Source of the DNA: Pseudomonadota bacterium
Lineage (GTDB): Bacteria; Pseudomonadota; Gammaproteobacteria; Burkholderiales; Burkholderiaceae_C
DNA: 64,000 bases
NCBI GenBank assembly: GCA_021783695.1
Contig: JAJXTO010000009.1
Span: 28,706-92,705, forward strand
Direction of reading: 5' to 3'
The notes under the pieces are model-generated. The model searched no databases and was not told the origin of the DNA. It was given only the letters and a program-made list of their open reading frames with translations. Of this stretch, positions 48,523 through 58,609 are shown in pieces. How positions within the stretch are numbered: the stretch's first letter is position 1; every line of letters starts with the position of its first letter. A program made the position numbers and the translations under genes.

Positions 48523-49369
48523 CCGTTCCAGACGCCTGCAGCGCAGACGCCGTGCGTTCAATGGGCTGTTCGCCGTGCTTTGCGTGGCGGCTTTCGGCGT
48601 TGTCGTCGCCCCGCTGGCGGATATTTTGTGGATGGTCTTGGTGAAAGGCGGATCGGCGGTTTCGCCCACGTTGTTCACCCAGGTAACCAACGGCATCAGC
48701 GGCGGCCTGCTCAATGCCATTGAAGGCACGCTGGTGTTGAGTGGCGGCGCGTTGCTGATTGCCGCGCCCGTTGGTGTGCTCACCGGGATCTATCTGGGTG
48801 AATACGGTCATGGGCGCTGGGGGCGTGTGGTGCGTTTTCTGGCGGACGTGCTGACCGGTGTGCCGTCCATTGTGATGGGTTACTTCGCCTATGTGACATT
48901 GGTGGTGGGCATGGGTTGGCAGTTTTCGGCATTGGCCGGCGCCATCACCTTGGCGATCATGGTCATGCCCTACATCGCCCGTTTCACTGAACTGGCCATG
49001 CTGCAAAATCCCACCAGTCTGCGTGAAGCCGCCTACGCGCTGGGTTGCAAGGAGCATCAGGTCGTGCTGCGGGTGCTTCTGCCATCCGCGCGGTCTGGCG
49101 TTGTGACCGGGGTGCTGTTCGCTCTGGCGGTATCAGTTGGGGAAACCGCGCCGTTGATCTATACCGCTGGATGGTCGAACTATCTCTGGAACGGCCACCT
49201 CACACAGGCGCCCATTGGTTACCTGACCTATGTGATCTGGAGCTTCATCAATCAGCCATTCGCCTCGGCCCATGCACTGGCCTATGCGGCGGCGTTTCTG
49301 GTGGTGGTGATGGTGCTTGCCATCAGTCTGGTGGCCCGTGCGTTTCTGATACCCAGGCGTCCAGACTGA
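48473..49369 (+). CDS. pstA: Phosphate ABC transporter permease PstA, copy 1
   Basis: VPSIVMGYFAYVTLV, SVGETAPLIYTAGWSNYLW; start uncertain (GTG overlapping the pstC1 stop also possible). Confidence 0.9.
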   Translation: MSSLASSPAASTSIVSDRSRRLQRRRRAFNGLFAVLCVAAFGVVVAPLADILWMVLVKGGSAVSPTLFTQVTNGISGGLLNAIEGTLVLSGGALLIAAPVGVLTGIYLGEYGHGRWGRVVRFLADVLTGVPSIVMGYFAYVTLVVGMGWQFSALAGAITLAIMVMPYIARFTELAMLQNPTSLREAAYALGCKEHQVVLRVLLPSARSGVVTGVLFALAVSVGETAPLIYTAGWSNYLWNGHLTQAPIGYLTYVIWSFINQPFASAHALAYAAAFLVVVMVLAISLVARAFLIPRRPD

Positions 49370-49415
49370 ATGCGACGGGCATTGTGACACGATCGGGGGG
49401 GGCTCGCTCCGTGAC

Positions 49416-49452
49416 TGACACGAAAATGTCATATTCGTGACCTAAAGTGTCA
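49416..49452 (+). promoter_or_regulatory. Pho-box-like array upstream of pstS copy 2
   Basis: TGACA-N6-TGTCA-N6-TGACC-N5-TGTCA with 10-11 bp periodicity. Confidence 0.6.
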
Positions 49453-49513
49453 ATAACCGCCGTGTGGCGTGTTGTTTCTGACTGCTTACGAATTACATCA
49501 GGGAGCTAACTCA

Positions 49514-50545
49514 ATGAAAATCATCGTCAAAAGCCTGCTGGCCTCGGCCCTTCTGGCTGCTACTTACAGCGCAAATGCTCTGGAAATCTCTGGCGCTGGC
49601 GCCACTTTTCCGCAACCCGTTTATGAAAAATGGGCCTATGAGTTCAACAAGGCTGGCCAGGGCAAAGTGAACTACCAAGGCGTGGGTTCGGGCGCCGGCA
49701 TCAAGCAGATCGTCGCCAAGACCGTCGATTTCGGCGCGTCGGACATGCCGCTGACCGATGAGGAGCTGGCCAAGAACGGCCTGATCCAGTTCCCGACCGT
49801 AATGGGCGGCGTGGTGCCCGTGGTGAACATCGCTGGCCTGAAATCCGGCGAAATGAAGCTCTCCGGCGCAGTGCTGGCAGACATCTACATGGGCAAGATC
49901 ACCAAGTGGAACGATCCGGCCATTGCCAAACTGAATCCTGGCGTGAAGCTTCCCGACTCGCAAATCGCGACCGTACATCGCGCTGATGGTTCTGGCACCA
50001 CGTTCATCTTTGCGAATTACCTGTCCAAGGTCAACAAAGAGTGGGCCGACAAATATAAATTTGGCACCACGGTGAACTGGCCGACGGGAACCGGTGGCAA
50101 GGGCAACCCCGGTGTTGCAGGCTTTGTCTCGCAATTGCCGAATTCCATCGGCTATGTGGAGTACGCCTACGCCAAACAAAACCCGAAACTGATTGTCGTG
50201 AATCTGATCAACCAGGCGGGCAAGGTCGTGTCGCCGTCGATTGAGGCCTTCAAGGCTGCCGCTGCTGGCGCTGACTGGTCGAAGACCTTCTACCAAGTGT
50301 TGACCGACGAGCCCGGTGATGCCTCCTGGCCGATCACCAACGCCACTTACATCCTGGTGCACAAGACTGCGGACAAGCCGGAGAAAACCGCCGACGTGTT
50401 CAAATTTTTCCAGTGGGCCTACAAGGATGGTGACAAATATGCGGAAAGCCTGGACTACATCCCCATGCCTGTTGCGGTGAAAGAGGCGATCTACAAGGAG
50501 TGGGGCTCCGTGAAGTCCGCGTCTGGCCAGGCTGTTTGGAAGTAA
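49514..50545 (+). CDS. pstS: Phosphate ABC transporter substrate-binding protein PstS, copy 2
   Basis: ISGAGATFPQPVYEKWAYEF, canonical PstS sequence. Confidence 0.96.
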   Translation: MKIIVKSLLASALLAATYSANALEISGAGATFPQPVYEKWAYEFNKAGQGKVNYQGVGSGAGIKQIVAKTVDFGASDMPLTDEELAKNGLIQFPTVMGGVVPVVNIAGLKSGEMKLSGAVLADIYMGKITKWNDPAIAKLNPGVKLPDSQIATVHRADGSGTTFIFANYLSKVNKEWADKYKFGTTVNWPTGTGGKGNPGVAGFVSQLPNSIGYVEYAYAKQNPKLIVVNLINQAGKVVSPSIEAFKAAAAGADWSKTFYQVLTDEPGDASWPITNATYILVHKTADKPEKTADVFKFFQWAYKDGDKYAESLDYIPMPVAVKEAIYKEWGSVKSASGQAVWK

Positions 50546-50567
50546 TTTGACGGCATGCTGTCAATCT

Positions 50568-50607
50568 CCCGCAATGATCGGCAGTTTTGTCTGCGGATCA
50601 TTGCGGG
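50568..50607 (+). other. Long stem-loop in the pstS2-pstC2 spacer
   Basis: CCCGCAATGATCGGCAG-TTTTGT-CTGCGGATCATTGCGGG, 17-bp stem with one mismatch, no U tract. Confidence 0.85.
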
Positions 50608-50667
50608 GTACATCAGGCCCGCGCGGAGTGTTTCGCCCGGGCCGAATCGATTGAAGGATTTACAGTC

Positions 50668-51678
50668 ATGGCTGCGAGCTATCCCACTAACACCATGAAC
50701 GCACCTTCCAAAGCTGCTCTCGGCGACCCTGGCGCGGGGCAGAAGCGCAAACACAGCCCGCTGGGCGACTTGCTGTTTTCTGGGATGGCGCGCATGGCTG
50801 CCTTTGTCACTTTGGCCACCTTGCTTGGCATCATCATTTCCCTTTTCATTGGGGCGTGGCCTGCAATCAAACAGACCGGCCTGGGATTTCTTGTGAGCAA
50901 CACATGGAACCCGACGGACGACCAGTACGGTGGCCTTTCGATGATTTACGGTACGTTGATTACCTCGATCATCGCCCTGCTGGTTGCCGTGCCTGTGAGT
51001 TTCGGCATCGCGCTTTTCCTCACTGAGCTTTCCCCCATCTGGTTGCGTCGTCCGCTGGCGACTGCCATTGAGTTGCTCGCCGCCATTCCCTCCATCGTCT
51101 ACGGCATGTGGGGATTGCTGGTGTTTGCTCCGCTGCTGGCGCAATATGTGCAGACGCCGCTGCAGAACGTGTTCGGTGATGTTCCCGGCATTGGTTTTCT
51201 GTTCCAGGGCGCGCCAGTCGGCATCGGTCTTTTATCGGCCGGGGTGATTCTGGCCATCATGATCATTCCCTTCATCGCGTCGGTGATGAAGGACGTGTTC
51301 GAAATCACGCCTCCCATGCTCAAGGAATCGGCCTACGGCATCGGTTGCACCACATGGGAGGTGGTGCGCAACGTGGTGCTGCCGTATACCAAGGCTGGGG
51401 TCATCGGCGGCATCATGCTCGGATTGGGGCGCGCCCTTGGAGAGACCATGGCGGTGACATTCATCGTTGGTAACGCGAGTGCGTTCACGTCTTCGCTGTT
51501 CGCGCCGGCCAACACCATCACCTCGGTTCTGGCCAACGAGTTTGCAGAGGCTGGGCCCATGCACATGTCGGCTTTGTTCTATCTCGGCTTGGTGCTGTTT
51601 TTCATTACGTTTGTTGTGCTGGCATTCTCCAAGCTGCTGCTCGCACAACTGGCCAAAGGCGAAGGAACCCGCACATGA
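50668..51678 (+). CDS. pstC: Phosphate ABC transporter permease PstC, copy 2
   Basis: [35 protein letters not shown]. Confidence 0.95.
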   Translation: MAASYPTNTMNAPSKAALGDPGAGQKRKHSPLGDLLFSGMARMAAFVTLATLLGIIISLFIGAWPAIKQTGLGFLVSNTWNPTDDQYGGLSMIYGTLITSIIALLVAVPVSFGIALFLTELSPIWLRRPLATAIELLAAIPSIVYGMWGLLVFAPLLAQYVQTPLQNVFGDVPGIGFLFQGAPVGIGLLSAGVILAIMIIPFIASVMKDVFEITPPMLKESAYGIGCTTWEVVRNVVLPYTKAGVIGGIMLGLGRALGETMAVTFIVGNASAFTSSLFAPANTITSVLANEFAEAGPMHMSALFYLGLVLFFITFVVLAFSKLLLAQLAKGEGTRT

Positions 51679-52553
51679 GCGCAATGGCACCGAGTCTTTC
51701 CGCCAAAAGCGATTTCCGCGAGCGTTATTTCTCGCGCCGCAAGGCGACCAACATCGTCGTGCTTGCGCTGTCCCTGACCGCCATGACGTTCGGCATGGTG
51801 TGGCTGATCTGGATTCTGTTCTCCGTGCTGCAGCTGGGCATCAAGGGGCTGGGCCTGGCGACGTTTACCCAAATGACGCCGCCTCCCATGACGGATGGCG
51901 GGCTGCTCAACGCCATTTACGGCTCACTGGCGATGACTGCCGTGGGTACTCTGATGGGCACGCCGATCGGAATCATGGCCGGGGTCTATCTGTCTGAGTA
52001 TGGCGGCAATGCGTGGCTGGCAAAAATTACCCGGTTCATCAACGACATTTTGCTGGCCGCGCCTTCCATCATCATCGGCCTATTCGTTTACGCCCTGATC
52101 GTGGCGAAAACCAAGACCTTCTCGGGATGGGCCGGATCGATTGCCCTCGCGCTGCTGGTCGTGCCAGTGGTCGTGCGCACGACCGAGGACATGCTGCGGC
52201 TGGTGCCAGGTTCGCTGCGCGAGGCCGCCTATGCGCTGGGCACGCCGAAGTGGAAGGTGATTTCCGTCGTCATCCTGCGGTCGGCGCGAGCCGGGGTGCT
52301 GACCGGCATCATGCTCGCCGTGGCGCGGATTGCCGGTGAAACTGCGCCGTTGCTGTTTACCGCGCTCAACAATCAGTTCTTCAACGCAGGTCTGTCGCAA
52401 CCCATGGCCAACCTGCCGGTGACCATCTACAACTACGCCATGAGCCCATACAGCAACTGGCAGAACCTGGCCTGGGCCGGCGTGCTGATCATTACCTTTG
52501 GCGTGCTTGTCATCAACGTGACCGCACGTATCCTGATTCGTCAAAAACACTGA
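51675..52553 (+). CDS. pstA: Phosphate ABC transporter permease PstA, copy 2
   Basis: [37 protein letters not shown] overlap with pstC2. Confidence 0.95.
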   Translation: MSAMAPSLSAKSDFRERYFSRRKATNIVVLALSLTAMTFGMVWLIWILFSVLQLGIKGLGLATFTQMTPPPMTDGGLLNAIYGSLAMTAVGTLMGTPIGIMAGVYLSEYGGNAWLAKITRFINDILLAAPSIIIGLFVYALIVAKTKTFSGWAGSIALALLVVPVVVRTTEDMLRLVPGSLREAAYALGTPKWKVISVVILRSARAGVLTGIMLAVARIAGETAPLLFTALNNQFFNAGLSQPMANLPVTIYNYAMSPYSNWQNLAWAGVLIITFGVLVINVTARILIRQKH

Positions 52554-52562
52554 AAACCCACC

Positions 52563-53345
52563 ATGAGCGCTGTTGCTGAAACCTTGCCGTTCCCGGCTTG
52601 CATGACGGTGAAGAACCTGGATTTCTATTATGGGAAATATAAGGCGATCAAGAACGTCAACATGGAGATTGCCAAGAACAAGGTCACGGCCTTCATTGGC
52701 CCGTCCGGTTGCGGTAAGTCCACACTGCTGCGTGTGTTCAATCGCATGTTCGAGCTCTATCCCGAACAGCGTGCCGAAGGCGAGATCCTGCTCGATGGAC
52801 AGAACATCCTGACCACCAAGGAAGATGTGGCCCTGGTGCGTGCCAAGATCGGCATGGTGTTCCAGAAGCCCACGCCGTTTCCGATGTCGATCTACGACAA
52901 CATCGCGTTCGGCATCAAGCTATACGAAAAATTGCCCAAGGCAGAACTCGATGACCGCGTGGAATGGGCGCTGACCAAGACCGCACTGTGGGACGAAGTG
53001 AAAGACAAGCTGCAGCAAAGCGGAATGAGCCTGTCCGGCGGCCAGCAGCAGCGCCTGTGCATTGCACGCGGCGTGGCGATCAAGCCTGAAGTGCTGCTGC
53101 TCGACGAGCCGACCTCCGCGCTCGACCCGATTTCCACCGCCAAGGTGGAGGAACTCGTCGTCGAACTCAAGCGCGACTACACCGTGGCCATCGTGACCCA
53201 CAATATGCAGCAGGCGGCGCGTGTGTCCGACTTTACGGCTTATATGTATTTGGGTGAGCTGATCGAGTTTGGTGCGACGGATCAGATCTTCCTGAAACCC
53301 AAAAAACAAGAAACTGAAGACTACATTACTGGACGTTTTGGCTGA
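52563..53345 (+). CDS. pstB: Phosphate ABC transporter ATP-binding protein PstB (only copy in window)
   Basis: [50 protein letters not shown]. Confidence 0.97.
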   Translation: MSAVAETLPFPACMTVKNLDFYYGKYKAIKNVNMEIAKNKVTAFIGPSGCGKSTLLRVFNRMFELYPEQRAEGEILLDGQNILTTKEDVALVRAKIGMVFQKPTPFPMSIYDNIAFGIKLYEKLPKAELDDRVEWALTKTALWDEVKDKLQQSGMSLSGGQQQRLCIARGVAIKPEVLLLDEPTSALDPISTAKVEELVVELKRDYTVAIVTHNMQQAARVSDFTAYMYLGELIEFGATDQIFLKPKKQETEDYITGRFG

Positions 53346-53401
53346 TGTTTGGCATTTGATTGCCGGTCGCAGATCGAAAACAATTTGAACGGAGCCATTT
53401 C

Positions 53402-54109
53402 ATGGAAAACAAACCGCATCTCTCCACGCAGTTCGACGCCGAAATCAACGCTGTCTCCACACGCGTGCTCGAAATGGGTGGACAGGTCGAGTCGCAACTG
53501 GCACAGGCCATCTACGCCCTGCGCCATCTCGATATTGATGCGGCGCACAACGTGCTGCAGGTGGAAAAGCGCGTGAACCAGATGGAAGTCGACATCGACG
53601 CCGACATCACACAGATCATTGCCAAGCGCCAGCCCACGGCGCGCGATCTGCGCCTGCTGGTGGCCATTTCCAAGACCATCACCAATCTGGAGCGTGCAGG
53701 CGACGAAGCGACGCGCATTGCGCGCATGGCGCGCGACATCGTCGAATCGGGCACCTCGGTTTCCATGGGCATCAGCGATCTGCAACATGCCGCCAACCTG
53801 GCCATCGACCAATTGCGTCGTTCACTCGACTGCTTCGCCCGGCTGGACGAAAAGGCGGCGGTGGAGATTGTCGAATCCGACAGCAAGATCGACGATGAAT
53901 TCGATGGCTTCACGCGCAAAGTCATTACCTATGTGATGGAAGACCCGCGCGCCATTTCCACCATGCTCGACCTGATGTTCGTGGCCAAGGCGATCGAGCG
54001 CATCGGCGACCATGCCAAGAGCATTGCCGAGTTCGTCATCTACATCGTGCGCGGCACCGACGTGCGCCACAACAAGGAAGCTTTCCGCGAAGTGGCCGGT
54101 TCGCTTTGA
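53402..54109 (+). CDS. phoU: Phosphate signalling protein PhoU
   Basis: PhoU helical repeats (MFVAKAIERIGDHAKSIAEFVIYIVRG). Confidence 0.95.
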   Translation: MENKPHLSTQFDAEINAVSTRVLEMGGQVESQLAQAIYALRHLDIDAAHNVLQVEKRVNQMEVDIDADITQIIAKRQPTARDLRLLVAISKTITNLERAGDEATRIARMARDIVESGTSVSMGISDLQHAANLAIDQLRRSLDCFARLDEKAAVEIVESDSKIDDEFDGFTRKVITYVMEDPRAISTMLDLMFVAKAIERIGDHAKSIAEFVIYIVRGTDVRHNKEAFREVAGSL

Positions 54110-54140
54110 TCCTCTGCATGTTTTCAAGAGCACCCGCACC

Positions 54141-54875
54141 ATGAGTCTGTCCAGCAACATCCTGATCGTTGAAGACGAGCCCGCCATTGCCGAATTGCTG
54201 GCGATGAATCTGCAGCACGCAGGGCATTGCCCCATCCGCGCAGGCAGCGCCGAAGAAGCGCTGCGCGTCATCCGCGACGTACTGCCCGATGTGCTGTTGA
54301 TCGACTGGATGCTGCCGGGAATGTCGGGTGTGGCGCTGGCGCGGGCATTGCGCTCCGACACCCGTACCAAGGCCATTCCCATCATCCTGCTCACCGCGCG
54401 CAGCGAAGAGGGTGACAAGGTGCAGGGCCTGGACGCCGGGGCGGATGACTACATCACCAAGCCGTTTTCGCCCAAAGAGTTGCTGGCCCGCATCCGCGCT
54501 GTGCTGCGCCGCCGCGCGCCACAGCTCACCGACGAGCAGGTGGAGATCGGCGGTCTGTCCGTCGATCCGTCCAGCCGCCGGGCGCTGTTCAAGAAGACTG
54601 GGGCCGATCCGCTCGAAATCCGCCTGGGGCCCACCGAGTTCAAGTTGCTGCATTACCTGATGGCCCATCCCGAGCGGGTGCACAGCCGTGGCGCACTGCT
54701 CGACAAGGTGTGGGGCGACCATGTGTTCATCGAAGAACGCACGGTGGATGTGCACATCAAGCGGCTGCGCGAGGCACTGTCGCCGGTGCATTGTTCCGAC
54801 ATGGTGGAAACGGTGCGTGGGGCGGGCTACCGCTTCACCGCGCAAATGCGCGCGGCGCAGGTCTCTGCGGCCTGA
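54141..54875 (+). CDS. phoB: Phosphate regulon response regulator PhoB
   Basis: Receiver plus OmpR-type winged-helix domain, adjacent to phoU/phoR; ATG at 54141. Confidence 0.95.
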   Translation: MSLSSNILIVEDEPAIAELLAMNLQHAGHCPIRAGSAEEALRVIRDVLPDVLLIDWMLPGMSGVALARALRSDTRTKAIPIILLTARSEEGDKVQGLDAGADDYITKPFSPKELLARIRAVLRRRAPQLTDEQVEIGGLSVDPSSRRALFKKTGADPLEIRLGPTEFKLLHYLMAHPERVHSRGALLDKVWGDHVFIEERTVDVHIKRLREALSPVHCSDMVETVRGAGYRFTAQMRAAQVSAA

Positions 54876-55040
54876 GACAGGATGCGCGCCTTGCATCTCA
54901 TCCCGCAGCCGGGCGTGTCTCTTTGCAGTAACGCACTCAGTGCCGCCTCAGGCCGGGTTCAGCGGGTTGCGCGTCGCCTGTTTTGCAGTCAGATCGCGTG
55001 CGGTGTCTCAACCTGATTCCGGCTTGTCCAGCAGTTCCTC

Positions 55041-56390
55041 ATGATCTCAGTTTCCTGGCGTCTCACCTTCATTTTGCTGCTTGTCGCATTGGCCGCAGCA
55101 GGCGGTGCGTGGCTGGGGGGGTACCCCGGCGCCATGGCTGCCGCGCTGTTGGTGCTGATTGGCGCCGTGCTGCGCGACTCGCTGGCGCTGTCCCGCCTGA
55201 TCCGCTGGCTCAAGGCGCCCGATGCGGCGCCCGCGCCGAACGGCACCGGCGCATGGGCCGAGGTGTTTTACCGCGCGTCGCGCCAGTTGCGCTTGTGGAC
55301 GGTGCGACTGCGCTACGAGGAATCCAAACTGCAGCGTTTCATCGAGGCGCTGCAGGTCTCGCCCAACGGCGTCATCCTGCTCGACGAGAACAATCAGATC
55401 GATTGGTGCAATGCCACCGCGGCGCAGCACTTCGGGCTGGACGCGCAGCGTGATCTGCGGCAGCACGCCGTGCATCTCATCCGCAACCCGGAATTTGTGG
55501 CCTATCTGCAGGCGCAGCAGTTTCACGAACCGCTACAGATGCACCGCGCAGGCGCGCGCGGACAGTTCACGCTGAGTGTGCAGGTGTTTCCCTATGGCGA
55601 TCAGCAAAAGCTGCTGCTGACGCAGGACGTCACCCAGATGGAGCGTACCGAGGCCATGCGACGCGATTTTGTTGCCAACGTCTCGCATGAGATCAAAACG
55701 CCACTCACCGTACTGGGCGGGTTTATCGAGACCATGCGTGACATGCCGCTGGATGGCGCGCAGCGCCTGCGCGTGCTCGACATGATGCAGACCCAGTCGG
55801 ACCGCATGCGGCATCTGGTGGACGATCTGCTGGTCTTGGCGCGGCTTGAGGGCGACCCTTACCCGCCGACCGAGCAGATCATTGACATGGGCGCGATGAT
55901 GGCGCAATACAAAAACGAGGCGCTGGCCCTGTCCGGCGAACGGCATCGGATCTCGGCCGATGCGCGTACCGACCTGGGGGTGCGCGGCAATCCGCAGGAA
56001 CTGCACTCCGCTCTGTCCAATCTGGTCAGCAACGCCGTGCGCTACACCCCCGAGGGTGGCACCATCCGGCTGGAGTGGGATGCGGTGTTTGAAGACGCCC
56101 AGCCGAAATACGCCGAGTTCAGCGTGACCGATACAGGCATCGGCATTGCGGCTGAGCACATTCCGCGGCTGACCGAGCGCTTCTACCGTGTCGACCGTGG
56201 GCGCTCGCGCGAGTCTGGCGGCACGGGCCTGGGCCTGGCCATTGCCAAGCATGTCCTGTTGCGCCATCAGGCCGAACTGCTGGTGCACAGCACACCGGGC
56301 AAAGGCAGCCGCTTCGTGGTGCGGTTTCCCGCAGCGCGGCTGGCGACGGTCGCGCCCTTGACCCGCAGCGAGGCGCTGCAGGCCGCCTAG
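55041..56390 (+). CDS. phoR: Phosphate regulon sensor kinase PhoR
   Basis: PAS, HisKA (VSHEIKTPLTVLGGF), HATPase_c (GTGLGLAIAKH). Confidence 0.94.
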   Translation: MISVSWRLTFILLLVALAAAGGAWLGGYPGAMAAALLVLIGAVLRDSLALSRLIRWLKAPDAAPAPNGTGAWAEVFYRASRQLRLWTVRLRYEESKLQRFIEALQVSPNGVILLDENNQIDWCNATAAQHFGLDAQRDLRQHAVHLIRNPEFVAYLQAQQFHEPLQMHRAGARGQFTLSVQVFPYGDQQKLLLTQDVTQMERTEAMRRDFVANVSHEIKTPLTVLGGFIETMRDMPLDGAQRLRVLDMMQTQSDRMRHLVDDLLVLARLEGDPYPPTEQIIDMGAMMAQYKNEALALSGERHRISADARTDLGVRGNPQELHSALSNLVSNAVRYTPEGGTIRLEWDAVFEDAQPKYAEFSVTDTGIGIAAEHIPRLTERFYRVDRGRSRESGGTGLGLAIAKHVLLRHQAELLVHSTPGKGSRFVVRFPAARLATVAPLTRSEALQAA

Positions 56391-58507
56391 TTTTTGCCTT
56401 GCAGTCGCGAGTGCATCAGCACCTGATGGCAGCTCAGGCGGCTGCGTGAACCGCGCGGGCGGTGGTAGTTGCCCTCGCTGTCCATCTCCCAGGCATTGCC
56501 CGGGTGCTGCCACTGCATGCGCAGACCTTCACGGATGACCTGCGCCTTGATCTTGTTGTCGAGCAGCGGCACGGCGATCTCGACGCGGCGCAGCAGGTTG
56601 CGCTCCATCCAGTCGGCCGAGGAGATGTAGACCTCGGCTTCGCCGCCATTGTGGAAGTAGAACACCCGCGAGTGTTCCAGAAAGCGGCCGATGGTCGAGC
56701 GCACGCGGATGTTGTCGGACAAGCCTTCCACACCGGGGCGCAGCATGCAGGCGCCGCGGACCAGCAGACGCACTTCCACTCCGGCTTGCGACGCGGCGTA
56801 GAGCGCCTCGATCACCGTGGGTTCGAGCAGGGCGTTGACGCGCGCCCAGACACGCGCTGGTTTGCCGTTGCGCGCATGGTTGGCCTCGCGGGCAATGGCG
56901 GCCAGGACGTTGGCGTGCAGGGTGAACGGCGACTGCCACAGGCGCCTGAGTTCCTGCGCCTGGCTGGAGCCGGTGATCTGTAGAAACACGCGCCGCGCGT
57001 CTTCGCAGATTTCCGGGTTGGCGGTCATCAGGCCGAAGTCGGTGTAGAGCCGCGCGGTCCGGGCGTGATAGTTGCCGGTGCCCAGATGCGCGTACATGCG
57101 CAGCATCTTGCGGCCGTTGTCCTCCCGGGTTTCACGGCGCACGATGAGCAGCATCTTGGCGTGGCATTTGAAGCCCACCACGCCGAATACGACATGCGCG
57201 CCGGCGGCTTCCAGCCGCGAGGACCAGTTGATATTGGTCTCCTCGTCCAGCCGCGCCATGAGTTCGAGCACCACGGTCACTTCCTTGCCGTTGCGCGCGG
57301 CTTCGATGAGGGCGTCCATCAGCTCGGAGTTGCCGCCGGTGCGGTAGATGGTCTGCTTGATGGCGACGACGGCAGGATCGCGCGCCGCCGTCTTCACCAG
57401 ATCGACCACCGGGGCGAAGGAGTCGTAGGGGTGGTGCAGCAGCAGGTCGCGCGCGCGAATGCGGTCGAAAATTTCGGCGTCGACGCCAGGCCAGTTGGCG
57501 GGCAGGGCGGGAAGGTAGGGCGGGAACAGGAGCTGCGGCTCGTCCACGGACTCCAGAATTTCCTGCAGGCGCACCAGGTTCACCGGCCCGTCTACACGGT
57601 AGCAGTCTTGCGGCAGGATGTTGTTCTCGCGCAGCAGCCGGTCGATGACCGCGGGGGGGCAGTCTGCCGCCACTTCCAGTCGCACCGCGTCGCCAAAGTG
57701 CCGGGCGCGCAATTCGCCCTGCAGCGCGGCACGCAGATTGGTGATGTCGTCATCGTCGATGAACAGCTCGCTGTTGCGCGTGACGCGAAACTGATGCACG
57801 CCCCGCACTTCCAGGCCGGGAAACAGCTGTCCGGCGAAGGCCTGCATGCAAGAGGACAACAGCATGAAGCCGTAGCGCACGTCGCACAGCTCGGTCGGCA
57901 TGGGGACGACGCGCGGCAGGGTGCGCGGGGTCTGCACCACGCCGAGTTCGATGTTGCGGCCAAAGGCGTCAGTGCCGTCGAGCTGCACCGCGAACACCAG
58001 GTTCTTGTTGATCACGCGGGGAAACGGATGCGCGGGGTCGAGGCCAATGGGGGTCAGCAGCGGAGACATTTCGGTCTCGAAATAATGCTGCGCCCAGGCG
58101 CGTTGCGCATCGGTCCAGTCGGACATGCGGTAGAGCCGGATGCCGTGCGTGTCCAACGCGGGCAGCACGGCCTGTTGCAGCACGCGGTACTGATCGGCAA
58201 TCAGAGCGTGGGCGCGTTCAGAAATCTCGGCTAGGGCGTCGCGCACCAGCATGCCGTCCGGGGTGTGCGAGCCGGGGTCGGCTTCGAGCATGTCCTGCAG
58301 CGTCGCCACGCGGGTTTCGAAAAACTCGTCCATATTGCTCGACACGATGCTGAGAAAACGCAGGCGTTCGAGCAGGGGATTGGTGTCGTCAAGCGCCTGG
58401 AACAGCACGCGGCGATTGAATTCGAGAGTGCCCAGTTCACGGTTGAGCAGGCGGGGAGGGGTAGCGGAAGGGGACATGAACGGACCGGACGGAGAAACGT
58501 CTGTCAT
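56387..58507 (-). CDS. ppk1: Polyphosphate kinase 1
   Basis: LLNRELGTLEFNRRVLFQALDDTNPLLERLRFLSIVSSNMDEFFETRVA; start at 58507 or 58477 within a shadow-extended 1233 aa ORF. Confidence 0.95.
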   Translation of the reverse strand: MTDVSPSGPFMSPSATPPRLLNRELGTLEFNRRVLFQALDDTNPLLERLRFLSIVSSNMDEFFETRVATLQDMLEADPGSHTPDGMLVRDALAEISERAHALIADQYRVLQQAVLPALDTHGIRLYRMSDWTDAQRAWAQHYFETEMSPLLTPIGLDPAHPFPRVINKNLVFAVQLDGTDAFGRNIELGVVQTPRTLPRVVPMPTELCDVRYGFMLLSSCMQAFAGQLFPGLEVRGVHQFRVTRNSELFIDDDDITNLRAALQGELRARHFGDAVRLEVAADCPPAVIDRLLRENNILPQDCYRVDGPVNLVRLQEILESVDEPQLLFPPYLPALPANWPGVDAEIFDRIRARDLLLHHPYDSFAPVVDLVKTAARDPAVVAIKQTIYRTGGNSELMDALIEAARNGKEVTVVLELMARLDEETNINWSSRLEAAGAHVVFGVVGFKCHAKMLLIVRRETREDNGRKMLRMYAHLGTGNYHARTARLYTDFGLMTANPEICEDARRVFLQITGSSQAQELRRLWQSPFTLHANVLAAIAREANHARNGKPARVWARVNALLEPTVIEALYAASQAGVEVRLLVRGACMLRPGVEGLSDNIRVRSTIGRFLEHSRVFYFHNGGEAEVYISSADWMERNLLRRVEIAVPLLDNKIKAQVIREGLRMQWQHPGNAWEMDSEGNYHRPRGSRSRLSCHQVLMHSRLQGKN

Positions 58508-58545
58508 TTTGCCAGTGCAAAAGACAATCCGAGCGAGAATGCAGC

Positions 58546-58600
58546 CCTCCGATGAAATCTTGATGACACGCTTCAAAAACCTGTCATCAAACTGACGTTC
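58546..58600. promoter_or_regulatory. Pho-box-like repeats in the ppk/ppx divergent region
   Basis: Plus strand CTGTCATCAAACTGACGTTC (58581-58600); minus strand GTGTCATCAAGATTTCATC immediately ppk-proximal. Confidence 0.5.
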
Positions 58601-58609
58601 AATCCCCCT

